In this document: piece by piece, positions 12,831 to 25,700 of the stretch
Numbering within the stretch: the first letter of the stretch is position 1
How the letters are laid out: every line of letters begins with the position of its first letter
Source: Lojkania enalia
Taxonomy: Eukaryota > Ascomycota > Dothideomycetes > Pleosporales
DNA: 64,000 nucleotides
Direction: 5' to 3'
NCBI GenBank assembly: GCA_010094045.1
Contig: ML986690.1
Span: forward strand, 108,594 to 172,593
Program-made: the position numbers and the translations under genes
Notes under the pieces: generated by a model
What the model saw: only the letters and a program-made list of their open reading frames with translations
The model's database searches: none
Told to the model about the DNA's origin: nothing

Positions 12831-14205
12831 ATGTTCGCTCCGAGGGACCTAGGTCCAACAACGAGGATAACGGCATTCTCCTTGTCGGGTCTTTCGACTT
12901 TAGTCGTTAGTATAAGGTCGGTTAGGAATATTTGCTGTTTGATTTACACTGCTAATTATCTTGGAAGATTCTACTGCCGATTATGCGTCGTTGGGAAACT
13001 GAAGCTCTATGACTACATAATGGCAATGGCAGTAGTAAGTTTGATCTCCACGTCTAGAAGACAGCTTTTTCGCATCTTCGCGTCGTAGCTCCACTGTCGT
13101 AGTTTGCATATGCGATTAGCACATACTGACAAGCTAAGCTTTCTACTTGGGGCTTATGTGTCGTCAACCACTATCAGCTGCTATATGGCACTGGCCGACA
13201 ACCTAAACCCCGACCTGTATGAATTTACCATTAGTTAAAGCCTCCTTCGGTTCCATTGGCATTAATACTGTCTAGGACCCTCCGGCCCATATTCACTATC
13301 TTCTATACGGCTCTGCAAGGTCCTGGTATTCCTACCAAATCCTCTATCTAGCCGATCTCGCTTTAATAAAACTCTCCATTTTAACATTTTACCTTACGAT
13401 AGCGACAACGCAAACGTTCCGCAGGTTGGTCATCGTCTCGATTGCGGTTGTGGCCGTGTTTTCCGTTCTCATGATTTTCCTCAATGCATTCGAGTGCCCT
13501 GGAGATCCAAGCATAGCGATAACTCCTGCCATCTTCCGAGATCGAGGCCAAGAATGCTTCGACTTGGCCACTCTATATTACAGTCAAGCTGCATTCAACA
13601 TATTCTCCGACATAGTTATACTGGTACTCCCAATGCCGTCCCTCATCCAACTCCGCATGCACAAGTTTAAACGATGGGCACTGCTCGCTGTTTTCTCTGT
13701 CGGAATTATGGCACCGGTTGCATCTGCATTGCGTATCTGGGGACTTTATTTGTGGTCAAATGGGAAATACAATTCGCGATACAATGGAGCTTATGTGCTC
13801 TTTTGGTCCCAGGTCGAGCTTAACACAGCCATTTGCTGCGCCAGCGTACCGTCACTACAACCTCTGTTCAAGCGGATCTTTGGTGGATTATCAAGATATC
13901 AAAGACGCAATGCGTACTACTATTACGGGGATGGGCCGCTCTCGATAGTCGAGGAAAACGTGGCGGAAGAGAAAGATGGCCTTGGGCCCCTCAGCGGACT
14001 GGAAACATCACATTCATCATATACACCGGCAAAGCGAATGGTGAACCACGGGACGGAGCCAGACATCATTCTCACATGCGAGATGAGCGATGAAGAGGAG
14101 ATTCGTAATAGAGTTATACAGTTTTCCTCGCAGAGATCCTCCCTCAATTCGCACCCACCGAAGTCGCCAGAGAGGCCGCAAGATATTTTGATGCTACCAG
14201 GTTGA
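12831..14205 (+). CDS. PTH11-like rhodopsin-domain integral membrane protein (copy 1)
   Basis: Four exons: 12831-12916, 12968-13034, 13139-13216 and 13276-14205, encoding 386 residues. Introns are 51, 104 and 59 bp, and each junction restores the family pattern. Exon 1 to 2 gives an LVVSIRFYCRLCVV helix followed by KLKLYDYIMAMA. Exons 2-4 give a YGTGR loop, then SWYSYQILYLADLALIKLSI. The remainder supplies further helices, an extracellular ECPGD/CFD loop with two cysteines, and a WSQVELNTAICCASVPSLQPLF end typical of the fungal rhodopsin/PTH11 family. The soluble tail of about 100 residues is acidic and Ser-rich. Members are 7-TM plasma-membrane proteins, and some act in surface or nutrient sensing. 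The first exon and the short acceptor distance of intron 2 are the least certain parts. Confidence 0.82.
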
Positions 14206-15142
14206 GGCCTGCTTCAACTACAACACAACATCTTAGACCTGTAAGGCCTGAAGTTTAATGGAATCCATGCGCCCTTACAGAACCCCATCATCTTAAGTGG
14301 ATTGCTTTGATTTCAATTTCCGGCAAACCCAGAAGCCAACAACACAACTCCGACACCCTAGAAGCTAAAATATGCCGACCCCCGTATGCGGGGTTATTCT
14401 TGGCAATCGAAGTCCGAGACCGCTAGCGAAATGGATTGGCACCCTCTAGGCGGTTTGCTCTCCGCGCAACAACTGTTGAAAAGGGTAGCGTAAGTCAGAT
14501 TCCCGATTACCCTAGTTGTCTTCGTTCAACACTCGGCCTCAAACATAGCTTTCGCTTTAGCGTGAGAGTTCATGGGCCCAAATTAGGCTTATCTCATCTT
14601 CGGCCATTAGATGATGAGAGCAGGGAGTGTTCGCTTGTCCGCAGCCACCAATAGCTGTCGCAAATCATCTGCATCGAATATGCAATTTAAGCGGGACTGT
14701 CCGTCAGCCTACTTTCTGATGTAACGAAGGGCCGTGTGATCGAGCACGAGCACTGAGATAGCGGCGGAAAAGGAAGTTGATGATACTTTGCTACAACCTT
14801 TGGGTATCGCATCAGCATAAAGCCTGAACTTAAAGCTGCAATGTAGTCAAGTGGTATATAGGACAGAGACTCGCCCCCTCTTGAAAATGTCTTAAATACT
14901 CCTTGGTAGTGTTCACGCGCATATTTTATCGCCTCGTTTCCTATTCGGCCGCCCCTTCTGATTTTACTGTTTATTGGAAATCGCAATTGCTAGGTCTATC
15001 CTTCCAAGGCTCTCCGTAGTATTTCGATACAGGTCTTTCTAAACCGCGTTGGCTCGACACCCGCAATCCCTTTATTTCTATTCTTATTTTATTCTATTCA
15101 GATCAAGGCCATCATAGCATCCTTTTGAGGCTTATCACGAAC
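14206..15142. other. Intergenic, upstream of the alpha-dioxygenase gene
   Basis: About 0.9 kb with no supportable gene. A pyrimidine-rich AT stretch at about 15060-15110 immediately precedes the alpha-dioxygenase ATG and may be its 5' leader. Confidence 0.4.
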
Positions 15143-17005
15143 ATGACCCCGACACCGAAATCATCAGACCCTTACAAACCTAGGATATTGGACAGAGGCC
15201 TGGTTTTACTCTTCAAAGCCGTAAACTATCTTATCCCGTGGCACAAATTGCCGTCCTATCTCGGCGCTCTCAATCTCAGCGCTTACCGAACAGAGCTCCG
15301 TCGAGACAACCTTTATGACGTGTATCCATCGCTAGATTACCAAGGTACTCCGGGAAACCCACATATGGAAGATAATGAGTTTCTCTCGACACGAAATTCC
15401 GATGGACTATTCAACGCTCTCGACCAACCCAAGATGGGATGTGTCGGGATGCGCTTTGGTCGCAATGTTCCACGACAATACACCAAGAAACCTTCGAAGG
15501 AGGAAATTCTGACGCCGAATCCACGACTCGTTAGTCGGGAATTGTTAACTAGAGATACGTTCAAGCCGGCGACAATATTGAACTTACTGGCTGCTGCGTG
15601 GATTCAATTTCAGGTTCATGATTGGTTTCAACATAGCAACAGCGAGACAGAAAGGTACGACGTCCCGCTTCCGCAAGAAGATGATTGGGTTACTTCTCCG
15701 ATGAAGGTCGAAGCTACCCTGGTGGACAAGCCCTTGGATAAAACGGATGAAGAGTCGCCCACATATGCCAACGAAAACACACATTGGTGGGACGGATCTC
15801 AGATATACGGCAATAGCGAGTCCAGAACAAAGGAACTGCGTGGTTCATCAGAAAACGGAAAATTTACTGTCGACGTTAACAATTTTGTGACGTTTCTCCC
15901 GCGCGACGAGAATGGTATACCCATCACGGGCTTCAACACAAACTGGTGGATTGGCCTTGAGATCCTTCACACGCTTTTCGTCTTGGAACATAATTCCATT
16001 TGCGACGAACTTGCAAATGCTCACTCTGACTGGACTTCGGAAAAGCTGTTTGACACCGCTCGCCTTGTGAATTGTGCTTTGATGGCGAAGATACATACCG
16101 TTGAATGGACCCCTGCGATCCTTTCGCACCCAACACTGAAGATTGCTATGAATGCCAATTGGTGGGGTCTTCTGGGAGAAAAGCTCAACAAATTAATTGG
16201 CCGGGTTGGTAAAGGCGAAACCTTGAGCGGTATCCCAGGCTCCCAAGCAGAACAACACGGCACACCATACTCCCTGACCGAGGAGTTCGTGTCTGTATAC
16301 CGCTTGCACTCTCTCATTCCGGACGATATCGCATTCTTTGAAAGCCAGACCGGCACTCATAAGACGACCTATCCAATTTCCGATGTCGTCTTCGAGAAAG
16401 CTAGGACGCCTTTCCAAGAATCCGGATTGAAATTTGAGGACATATTCTACTCTTTCGGAATCAATTACCCCGGTGCTGTAACACTTAACAATACGCCAAA
16501 CTTCCTCCGCGATTTGCATACACCCGATAACCGACACATTGACCTCTCCACTATTGATATCCTACGTGACCGTGAAAGAGGTGTACCGCGATACAATCAG
16601 TTTCGCCGCCTCTTCCATATGAAACCCGCCTCGGATTTCCTGTCTCTGACAGGGGGGAATAAGGATGTTGCCGATAAGCTTAACAAGGTCTATGAGGGCG
16701 ACATCGAGAAAGTTGACTTATTGGTCGGCTGTCAGTGCGAGCCATTGCCAAAAGGGTTCGGGTTCAGCGATACGGCCTTTAGGGTGTTCATCTTGATGGC
16801 AAGTCGTAGGTTGAAAAGCGATAGGTTCATTGCCACCGAATGGAACGACAAGACCTATAGTACGGTAGGCATGCAGTGGGTGCAGAACCAGGGAATGAAG
16901 GATGTGCTGTTAAGGCATTTTCCGACGCTTGGGCCTGCATTGAAGGACGCGAAGAATCGTGAGCATATCCCGGCCTCGCATTTTGGCGTGTTAGCTAATT
17001 TGTAA
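15143..17005 (+). CDS. Fatty-acid alpha-dioxygenase (heme peroxidase/cyclooxygenase superfamily)
   Basis: Intronless, 620 residues from the ATG at 15143; the open frame begins 18 bases earlier but only with TTG. Length matches plant and fungal alpha-dioxygenases (about 620-640). The distal heme histidine is in VHDWFQH (H159). The catalytic tyrosine and proximal heme histidine lie in FVSVYRLHSLIPD (Y386, H389), the same spacing as in the plant enzymes. LEHNSICDEL and HTVEWTPAIL are further superfamily landmarks. The family inserts O2 at C-alpha of fatty acids to give 2-hydroperoxides, which decay to the shortened aldehyde or to the 2-hydroxy acid. No signal peptide is evident; the N-terminal hydrophobic segment may bind membrane. 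All catalytic residues are intact. Its neighbour is a DUF1365 gene on the same strand, about 620 bp away. Confidence 0.92.
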   Translation: MTPTPKSSDPYKPRILDRGLVLLFKAVNYLIPWHKLPSYLGALNLSAYRTELRRDNLYDVYPSLDYQGTPGNPHMEDNEFLSTRNSDGLFNALDQPKMGCVGMRFGRNVPRQYTKKPSKEEILTPNPRLVSRELLTRDTFKPATILNLLAAAWIQFQVHDWFQHSNSETERYDVPLPQEDDWVTSPMKVEATLVDKPLDKTDEESPTYANENTHWWDGSQIYGNSESRTKELRGSSENGKFTVDVNNFVTFLPRDENGIPITGFNTNWWIGLEILHTLFVLEHNSICDELANAHSDWTSEKLFDTARLVNCALMAKIHTVEWTPAILSHPTLKIAMNANWWGLLGEKLNKLIGRVGKGETLSGIPGSQAEQHGTPYSLTEEFVSVYRLHSLIPDDIAFFESQTGTHKTTYPISDVVFEKARTPFQESGLKFEDIFYSFGINYPGAVTLNNTPNFLRDLHTPDNRHIDLSTIDILRDRERGVPRYNQFRRLFHMKPASDFLSLTGGNKDVADKLNKVYEGDIEKVDLLVGCQCEPLPKGFGFSDTAFRVFILMASRRLKSDRFIATEWNDKTYSTVGMQWVQNQGMKDVLLRHFPTLGPALKDAKNREHIPASHFGVLANL

Positions 17006-17627
17006 CAGCATTCGCTCCGTGGACGAAGGTCGGGAACTCAGTGGATTATAAAGGGAAGGAGACAAATGCTTAGCCATAGGCGGTTCCTTTTCGCATCTCT
17101 AGGGGCCTATATTTGGGCGTCGACGCTCTTTATACTGCATCCAGGGGAGGGAATCAGGGTTACGCAGCATTAGCGGCCTCCCAACAAGTTTGTTTCGCTC
17201 TACAGAGCTAAGATGGGGAAGCTCTATCATAGAAATCGATCATTCTTCACTGAATGCTAGTTTTAATTCTAATAGATTCCTCCTCGATCTTTAAACAAAT
17301 TTTTTGGATCGTAGTTGCTCTGTTTTGGAGAGCTTAGACATCACGGGTTCGCTTATGAAGTATCAGGAATCTCTCATCCCAAAATACGTCCATTATTCCA
17401 AATGATTCCTACCACCGAAATAAACCCTAAGCTGCGATTCCCACACCCGATCTCAGGTAAACTATGGTCCGAATGAGCAAAATTCATTCGCCGGTACTAC
17501 ATGCGTCCCTGCATATACATTTCACCAATCAGGTTTAGCGCGAAACTGATATGGGTCGCAGAATCAGGACTTTTAAAACCCGTTCTTTACCGTCTATCCT
17601 TCTCAACATCCACCACAACAATTTCTA
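17006..17627. other. Intergenic, upstream of the DUF1365 gene
   Basis: About 620 bp between two plus-strand genes. No coding frame of note. It should hold the alpha-dioxygenase 3' end and the DUF1365 promoter. Confidence 0.4.
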
Positions 17628-19913
17628 ATGGCTTCCGTGAGAGCAGGCTCCCGAGGTGTTCTTACCTCCGTTCTTTCTTGTTCCGTGTTTGTGGCTCCTT
17701 GTGCTTTCTTTTATGCGCGATTTGTGTGGCCGTTTCTGGGACTATGGGTAGCGTTTGCGGGAGTGAGGTGGCAATTGGAGGATGAGGAGGTTCTAAGGGA
17801 TGGTATGATGTTTGGGGTTTTGAGTGTAGCATTTATGAACAGGTCACTTATCATGTGTGTCGCTAAAACGTGGCAAGAGTTGGATTTTTGGGAACACGTT
17901 GCCCAGGAGTCAACCATAATGTTCTTTTCGGGCATTTTGATATCACTGGCTTTACCTGGGATTGCACTATATCAGAACGTCAAACTCTGGACACAGGATC
18001 GAAGAAGTAGTCGGGAGTTGCCCGAGGATGTGGAGGCATTCAAGATACCATCACACCTTAAGTCGCTTATTCTTCCATGTCGGACAACGCATGCTCGCAT
18101 CTTTCCAAAACGCTACGCATTTGGATACTCGTACTTAATTTGTGGATTCCCAATCATCCCTGCGAGTACCACTATGAATGAAATTGACATTAGTCTTGTG
18201 GAGGATAGGTGGAAGGGAAAATGGTGGATGCAAATTCGGGCAGAGGATTACTTGTTTCGTGGACACGGCGAATTGGGGTTTTACAACAAGTTAAAGATTA
18301 CCTTGAAGGATCAGGTATGTAAAGGGAGCTCTATTTATACATTCATTTATCCATCATAGAGCTGCTCTCTTCAGTTCGATTGTACTAATTTAATAATAGG
18401 GCGTGGGGGTAGATGAATGGTTATATGCATACCTCGTGACGGCTCCACGCTTCCTCGGATATTCATTCAATCCGGTCTCTTTCTGGTATATCTATGATCA
18501 CGCGCACAAACTCAAGAAGATGGTTCTTGAAGTCAATAATACGTTCGGGGAGCGGCGAATTTATGTCCTTGATGGCTCCAGTCCTAGCACACCTTCTAAC
18601 GAATCTGATAATGGGTCATCCCGTAAGAAATTGAATAAAGATGATTTCGCTGATGAATGGATCAAAGACTTCCATGTATCGCCTTTCAACTCGCGTAAAG
18701 GCACATATACCCTAAAAACACTCAATCCATTTCCATCACCTACCCTACCTTCGCCGAAAATCGATAACACTATTACACTTAAGTCCTCAAAAGACCATGC
18801 CAAGCTCGTTGCACGGATTTATTCCACCGAAGCCCCACTAGATCCTGCAGGTCTAGGTATTCGTGGAACTGTACGATTCATATTGAGGTGGTGGTGGGTT
18901 GGTTTCATGACATTTCCTCGAATTCTAAAAGAAGCTTTTCACCTCTTCTTCACGCGGCGCCTACATATCTGGTTTAGGCCAGAAGTCCTCTCTTCGAGTA
19001 TTAGCCGCACCCCTACATCAACAGAAGCGTAAGTAACCACGAAGTTGTGTCTAAATCCCTAGCTAAGCCTAATAGTGAGCTTCAAGAAATATTTCAAAGT
19101 TACTTAAATTATACCATAGAGACATCTCTAGATCAGTGGAACATAACATATCACACCTCAATTCCCCGACGACCGCAGGCGCTTCTTGCGCCAACTCACG
19201 TTCCCGGCCAGCCCATTCATCCCAAGCAATTAGAGTTCCGCGTATTGACGCCCGCTTTCTATTCTCGATTCGTCCATTATAGACATACGTCTGAAGCGCT
19301 CGATCGGGAGTGTCTCTTTACGGATGAAAAGAATCGCACTGTCTGTATTTCAAATCCTAAGTTTCTCTCTCAGCTTCTATCACGGCGCAAACCTCCATCA
19401 TCTGAAGATCATACCCCTTCTATGACGCTGGGCTACCTCGATAAGTTACGATGGACGATGCTGAGAAAGCTGAGGTGCCCACCGGCGGCACCTTCATATT
19501 CTATTAATCCTAAGCCTGTAGATAGCTTTCGAGTCAACGATATCCGTGCTTTACCTTTCTCCGACCTAGATAATTTTGTACGAAGCTTCCGAGGCGGAAT
19601 TTTTGCCGCCAAATATAGAAGGGCTGTTACTAAGCTGTTCCTGGCCCAGCGCCTTACTCTCGGCTTTCCGGAGGTTATTACAATGATAGATATGCTTCTG
19701 CGACTAGTAATGTCGTATTTTGGAGTCCAGATGCTGATCCAATGGGCTAAGGAGGCTGCAAACCATGGATTGGGCCAGTATTTAGAACTACCTCCACCTG
19801 GATCATGTGTCGCGGAGCTAAGGGGAGCGACCTTGGAGTGGTATAGGCTTTGCGGGGTAGCGTTCTGGGCTAGTTCCTGCCATTTATATGGCTTGCTCAA
19901 AGGCTACAGATAG
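17628..19913 (+). CDS. DUF1365 membrane protein
   Basis: Three exons: 17628-18314, 18400-19028 and 19076-19913, encoding 717 residues. Introns are 85 bp (GTATGT...AG) and 47 bp (GTAAGT...AG). The N-terminal 125 residues contain about three hydrophobic helices. The DUF1365 core follows (residues about 150-400), with YLFRGHGELGFYNKL, then across the first splice WLYAYLVTAPRFLGYSFNPVSFWY and LEVNNTFGERRIYVL, the family's hallmark Asn-Pro and Asn-Asn-Thr-Phe-Gly-Glu motifs. The C-terminal third has a further hydrophobic segment near the end (MLLRLVMSYFGVQMLI). Bacterial DUF1365 genes often sit beside cyclopropane-fatty-acid-synthase-type methyltransferases and FAD oxidases, so a role in modified fatty acids or lipids is a reasonable inference; the biochemical activity is unknown. 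It lies just downstream of the alpha-dioxygenase on the same strand. Confidence 0.87.
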
Positions 19914-20960
19914 TGCATGTAACTAAGCAGAAATCATCTCCCCTAACTTGCATCCAAGCCTGGGAGACGGAGCAATCACCGGCCGGTGCCGGATCCAGCT
20001 CAGATTTCTTAAGGATCTTGCCTCAGGCCATCAAACACTTTTTCAACTAGAAGACCTTAGGTGTTTAAGCCTAGCTAATCTTTTCTAAATTTGCCATCGC
20101 AAGCATCATACGAGCATATCTTGGTCCTATCCCGGAGTAGTGCAGCATGATCGCGATGTTTTTCCAAGACCTGGTCTGGCCATCCGCTTAGCCGAGGTTA
20201 TTGTTTAGTCCGAAATTGGTTAGCGCCCATTCTAGGACCAGGCCCGCATCTTCACATGTACCCACAGCCGCAAACAAAAGAAATGCGCAAAAGGACATGT
20301 GAATCTAACGGTCGCGTGCTATTTGAGGCGCAATCCCATAGCCACGCAGTTTGGAACACGTTTCTTAGAAGAACTGTGGCTCAAAAAGCCACTTATTAGG
20401 ATTTAAGTTCCTTGGAACGTTCGATGTCTTTGCAGGCCATTGGCAAACGTCATCCTGTCACAGCTCCGCTTGTCCCTCACTTCTCGGATCGGCGCTACTC
20501 TAATAGTTTCTGTACTCGTTCCCTTTGAGCCGAGGGGCAATTCACAGCCACAGCTTGTCTCTCCAGTGGCCGCGTTTGATAGCTGCGGTTCCTCGGCGCG
20601 AATGTCGGCCCAATGGTGCGAGCACTGTGCGCTCATCCGACCACTCCCGAGCAATTATGACTCCTGGGATGCAAGCCGTTAACCTGGAGTGTCTAGAGGG
20701 AAAGTTAAGAATATAAGAGCTTGGCTGGTGCCGGCTATTTGAGGATCTTGTGATTCCGAGGTTGGATAGTTGTCAGAGTGCTGTCATCGAGCCTTCATCA
20801 AAGAAAGATCGTCCATCGATTTTGTTCCTTTCTTCCTTTTTGTACGCATTTGGACTCAAGAACTTGACGCAACGCATTAGTTATCGCATTGCTGTTTGTA
20901 TACACGCATACATTCCGGATCAGAAACACATTCTGTCACATAGATCTAATTAAGGCCATC
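19914..20960. other. Intergenic, upstream of isocitrate lyase
   Basis: About 1 kb with no supportable gene. A region of this size is expected to carry the carbon-source control of an isocitrate lyase. I could not assign specific activator or repressor sites with confidence. Confidence 0.4.
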
Positions 20961-22789
20961 ATGTCGAACATGGATGCCGAGGAACAAAAATATTTTCAAG
21001 AAGTTGAAGAAGTAAAGAAGTGGTGGACCGATTCTAGATGGCGGTATACCCGGAGGCCTTTCACTGCAGAGCAGATAGTGGCCAAGAGGGGTAACTTAAA
21101 GATTCAGTATCCTAGCAACGAGATGTCAAAAAAACTGTGGAGCATTGTGGAAGGGAGATTCAATGTACGGCTACCTCAGAGCAGAATGTCTAAAGTTTCT
21201 AATGACCTATAGAACCGAGATGCAAGTTTTACATATGGCTGTCTTGATCCTGTTATGGTTACTCAAATGGCGAAATACTTGGATACGGTATATGTCTCTG
21301 GATGGCAATGCTCGTCGACGGCTTCATCAACCGACGAACCTGGACCCGATCTTGCGGATTACCCTATGGCAAGTTTCTAGCAGCTATGATCATTTTTACG
21401 CTAACGCTAATGTTATGAAGACCACTGTCCCAAATAAGGTCCAGCACCTATTCATGGCCCAACTATTCCACGACCGAAAGCAGCGTGAAGAACGTCTCAC
21501 TACCCCAAAGGCGAACCGCAAGAACGTTGCAAACACCGATTTCCTAAGACCCATTGTTGCGGATGCGGACACTGGACACGGAGGTCTAACAGCCATCATG
21601 AAGCTCACCAAACTCTTCATTGAGAAAGGTGCTGCGGGAATTCATATCGAGGACCAGGCACCGGGAACTAAGAAGTGCGGACACATGGCTGGCAAAGTGC
21701 TGGTGCCTATTAGTGAACACATCAACCGGCTAGTTGCTATAAGGGCACAGGCAGATATCATGGGTATGAATTATCCTAAACGGTAGCCCTATATGATAAA
21801 GAGGCTCTAACAATGAACACGCAGGAACTGATCTCCTAGCCGTCGCCCGTACCGACTCCGAAGCCGCCACCCTCATCACCTCCACTATCGATCCCCGCGA
21901 TCACTACTACATCATGGGCAGCACAAACCCTGCCCTCCAACCTCTAAGTGAACTCATGTATGCTGCTGAACAAGCTGGTAAGAACGGTGCCGAACTCCAG
22001 GCCATCGAAGATGCATGGACGAAGGAGGCCAATCTTAAACTATTCCACGAGGCTGTGATTGATACGATCAACGCTGGTGTGCACGTCAACAAGCAGGGTC
22101 TCATTCAGGAATTCGTGAGCCAAAGCAAAGGCAAGAGCAACCAAGAGGCGAGAGCCATTGCCAAGGGCCTAACTGGCGTTGACGTTTTCTTTGACTGGGA
22201 GGCTGCAAGGACGCGTGAGGGATACTACAGGTATAAGGGTGGCTGTCAATGCGCCATCAATCGCGCCGTTGCATACGCGCCATATGCTGACATGATCTGG
22301 ATGGAGTCGAAGCTCCCAGATTACGCGCAAGCGAAGGAGTTCGCTAACGGCGTGCACGCCGTGTGGCCGGAGCAGAAGTATGTTTCTCAGCACTGGAGCC
22401 GGCACAATGGCGCATTCTAACGTAGCAATAGGCTTGCATATAACCTCTCACCTTCCTTCAACTGGAAAACCGCCATGCCGCGAGACGAACAAGAAACCTA
22501 CATCAAGCGTCTCGCCAAGCTAGGATACTGCTGGCAGTTTATCACTCTCGCTGGTCTGCACCAGACGGCACTTATCTCCGACACCTTCTCCAAAGCATAC
22601 TCTAAGCAAGGTATGCGTGCTTATGGCGAGATTATCCAAGAGCCAGAGGCAGAGAATAAGGTCGAAGTTCTGACGCATCAGAAATGGTCGGGCGCAAACT
22701 ATGTTGATAATTTGCTGAAGATGGTCAGTGGAGGTGTCAGCTCAACATCGGCTATGGGCAAAGGTGTCACGGAGGACCAGTTCAAATGA
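20961..22789 (+). CDS. Isocitrate lyase (glyoxylate cycle)
   Basis: Five exons: 20961-21164, 21213-21368, 21421-21763, 21825-22377 and 22432-22789. They encode 537 residues, essentially the length of Aspergillus AcuD. The enzyme cleaves isocitrate to glyoxylate and succinate, needed for growth on C2 compounds and fatty acids. The active-site loop [13 protein letters not shown] (Cys206) and the metal-binding [10 protein letters not shown] are present. Other conserved blocks are [54 protein letters not shown] and [12 protein letters not shown]. Introns are 48, 52, 61 and 54 bp; the second starts GCAAGT, a GC-AG intron that must be removed to join YPM to TVPNKV. There is no mitochondrial-type leader and the protein ends QFK, so no obvious peroxisomal SKL signal. 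Methylisocitrate lyase is the main alternative, less likely because the N-terminus is ICL-like. Confidence 0.93.
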
Positions 22790-25700
22790 GTTTAGTGCGC
22801 CGTGGTGCGCAAGAAGGACACATTTGATACTTGCTCAGTTTCATAACTGTATATATACAATGTCCAGGATTCATAGAATGTCTAAATCTGCTGATTCCTG
22901 AGATTAGGAATTTCTTCAAATAACGAGAATGTATGCAATATGCACGGTGCGACTTTTACTACTGATTTAATGCCAATATCTTAATTTGAAGAGCTTATTT
23001 GGAAATTCTGCGAAAAGGGAAGTAATAAGCCATGACCGGAATCATAGCGCACGTAGATTTTATTAGGGGTCAGTAAAGAGAAATCGATGCATTGTGAAGA
23101 CATATCCGGATGTTACTTGGAGAATGTGACGGGGGGATTCATTCTTAAACCAAATACTCTTAATATCCCATCAAGATGTACCCTTGCATTTTATCGCCAC
23201 GGGGGTAGAATCGATCAAAAGAGTTTGAAATAGTCACATACTATGAGGCCAAGAATCACCTTTGAAAAAAAAAAAAATTCTCCCAGGCGAACCTGTCGCT
23301 AAACTAGTCGAATAGATTTGGGCCGCATCTGCTGGTCAGTCTGTAGTCGACGAAGATGCCGCTTTTGTCATCACTAGAAAGGGTAAGCCGCATAAAGCCT
23401 GGCTGAAACATTATATTAGAGAATCCATCGAAGGTGTCATACCCTTATGGCGGAATTATTGTGTGTATACTTTCGACAACCTCCCATTTTAATTCGCTCA
23501 AGTAACGAAAATGGAATTGCTAGTAAAAAGGCACTAAAACCATCAACGTATGATAGCCAGAATAAAATTTGTAGACAGTTGACTACAAATATAAAAAGAA
23601 TTTCATCCTCTGCAGAGCCGGACATCGAGGTACCGTCGATGCTTAAACACCTGAAGAAACTCCGGCCGTCAAGTCCCATGGGCTGCCATTAATCCAAAGC
23701 TTCTCGAGTTCAAGAACATCGCCTGCTTTATACTAACCTCTTTGGAGTCTTCTGAACCACCCACCACGTACGCGTCTTGCAACTACCGCTCAGACCATCA
23801 ACACATCACAGCCTATAACATAGCCAACTCCCTGAAGGATCTCTATGCCACTACTAATCCCTCAATTACCAAGTCGTTAATAAACACACTCCCGTCATTT
23901 CTAGAGGGGTGCCCAAGTATGTCCTGGTCTTCGAGATCATCGGCGACCGCATTTCTATGCAATAATATGCACCACCCGCGCGATCTAGATATAGCGGCTG
24001 ATGGAGTAGGAAAGGCATGGCCGTGACCGGTGGCGCATATGATGCGAAATTATGGGTAGATTTGGTTCGATGATATTGAGCTTAAACATGATCAGATAGA
24101 GCGTTTGCTTGGGGGCCATGGGTCCTATTGGTAGCGGTATATGGTCTTATGTCCTAGAAAGGAGTGAGGTAAAGAGTTGAGGGTAGAATGAGTGCATGGG
24201 CGTTAAATAGGCCATCACCAACTAGCTATTTAATTGTTAATAAATGACCAATGGAACATTCCAGACTATCATATATCAGATCATCAAAGACGTTTTTGAG
24301 TGAAATTGACTACCAACTGAACTGTAGTGATGAACATTTGAGAAAGAATAATATATAGCAGAGTACATGGTGTAAATGTTTAGTAGGAGTTTTATAACAT
24401 ATCTCTGTACAAATATAATTGAACTTATAACATGCGCTGTCATCATAATCAAGTTGAGATTCTGAAAACCTATATTTTAGATAGTGCAAGAAGGTTGCGA
24501 GTATAGTAGGATGCTGGCCTTACTAGGAATTCTGACCGCTTTTGCTATGCTAAGGAGGATCAATCATGGGTGTAGTCACGATAAGAGTATGCTTGCAATA
24601 TTACTATGCTTACAAATTTCCTAGACGAAATGGTTCACGTTAAGACGACAGTCTTTGCTACCAGGCTAGAAATAGGAACCACTGGAAGATAAAATTTTTT
24701 CCTTGCCGAGATCAAGTCTGCCGAATCGGTTAGTCCCAATTATTTCGAACCCCGTTTTGGGTTCTACAACAAATGTTGTCCGGAGCCTGCCTTTTCCGTA
24801 AGTCCTTGTGTTTGAATTATTGGTCGGATAAGCTGCCCCACATGTATAACATGCCCTGATGTCCGAAGATTTTCCGTTGCCGACACCTACAGTTTCGAGT
24901 ACTATGCTGCGAGACTCGTTACCGCGCTAGCAAGTCTGTTCGAGAATGGCACTTGCTGATAATAACGGTTTGAAGCTCCGGTAAATTCTATTAAGTTCAT
25001 TGCTGAGTTCAAATGACGAAGGATTAAGTTCTGCTGCAAATTTTCGCTTGGAGTGCCGCAGTGTTCGATAAAGTATTGTATCCTTTGAAAGCAGTGACTA
25101 TATGGTCAATTTCAGCGTTCAAGTTCGTGGAGTCTGTACAGTTCCATCATTACCCCCACGTTTAGTATCGCGCGTTTGCTTAGAACGCATGTCAGACGGG
25201 CTGTGTCAGCATTAAAACTGGCCAATGGACTAGCTCAAAACTCCCAATTTATACGAACTATACGCCTAGTTACTCAATTATAGAACTAATGATTGGGCTT
25301 TGTCCTAATTAAAGCAAGCCCAATGAATGATGACTAGGCAATGTCTGGAAGTATTATATAAGCCGTATCCGTACATCAAATCATGTACCGGCTAGCGTTT
25401 CACTTCAACACGTGGTACGACTTAATGCTTTCCTATTTTAATCTCGAGTGTAGATATTTCAGGGGTTGGCGATTAACTCACAGCTGAGCGTGCATGCTCT
25501 GCAGGTCATTCTAGCCTCATAGACGAATCAATATGCGTCCAACTCCCCCCCACATTTTCGGCCCATCGTGGGATGAGAGTGCGTATAAGAGCATGAAAAT
25601 AAGGATTTAATCCTAATACTCATTGTTAGAATGACCGTCGCCCGGGATCATAGGGTGGATAACCGCGGATCTTGAATTCAGGACTGTCAAAGTCACTCTC

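Noticed and set aside
23290..24030. Short plus-strand frames after isocitrate lyase, considered as an exon series
   Set aside because: Several stops, inconsistent phases and no recognisable motifs; at best a relic.
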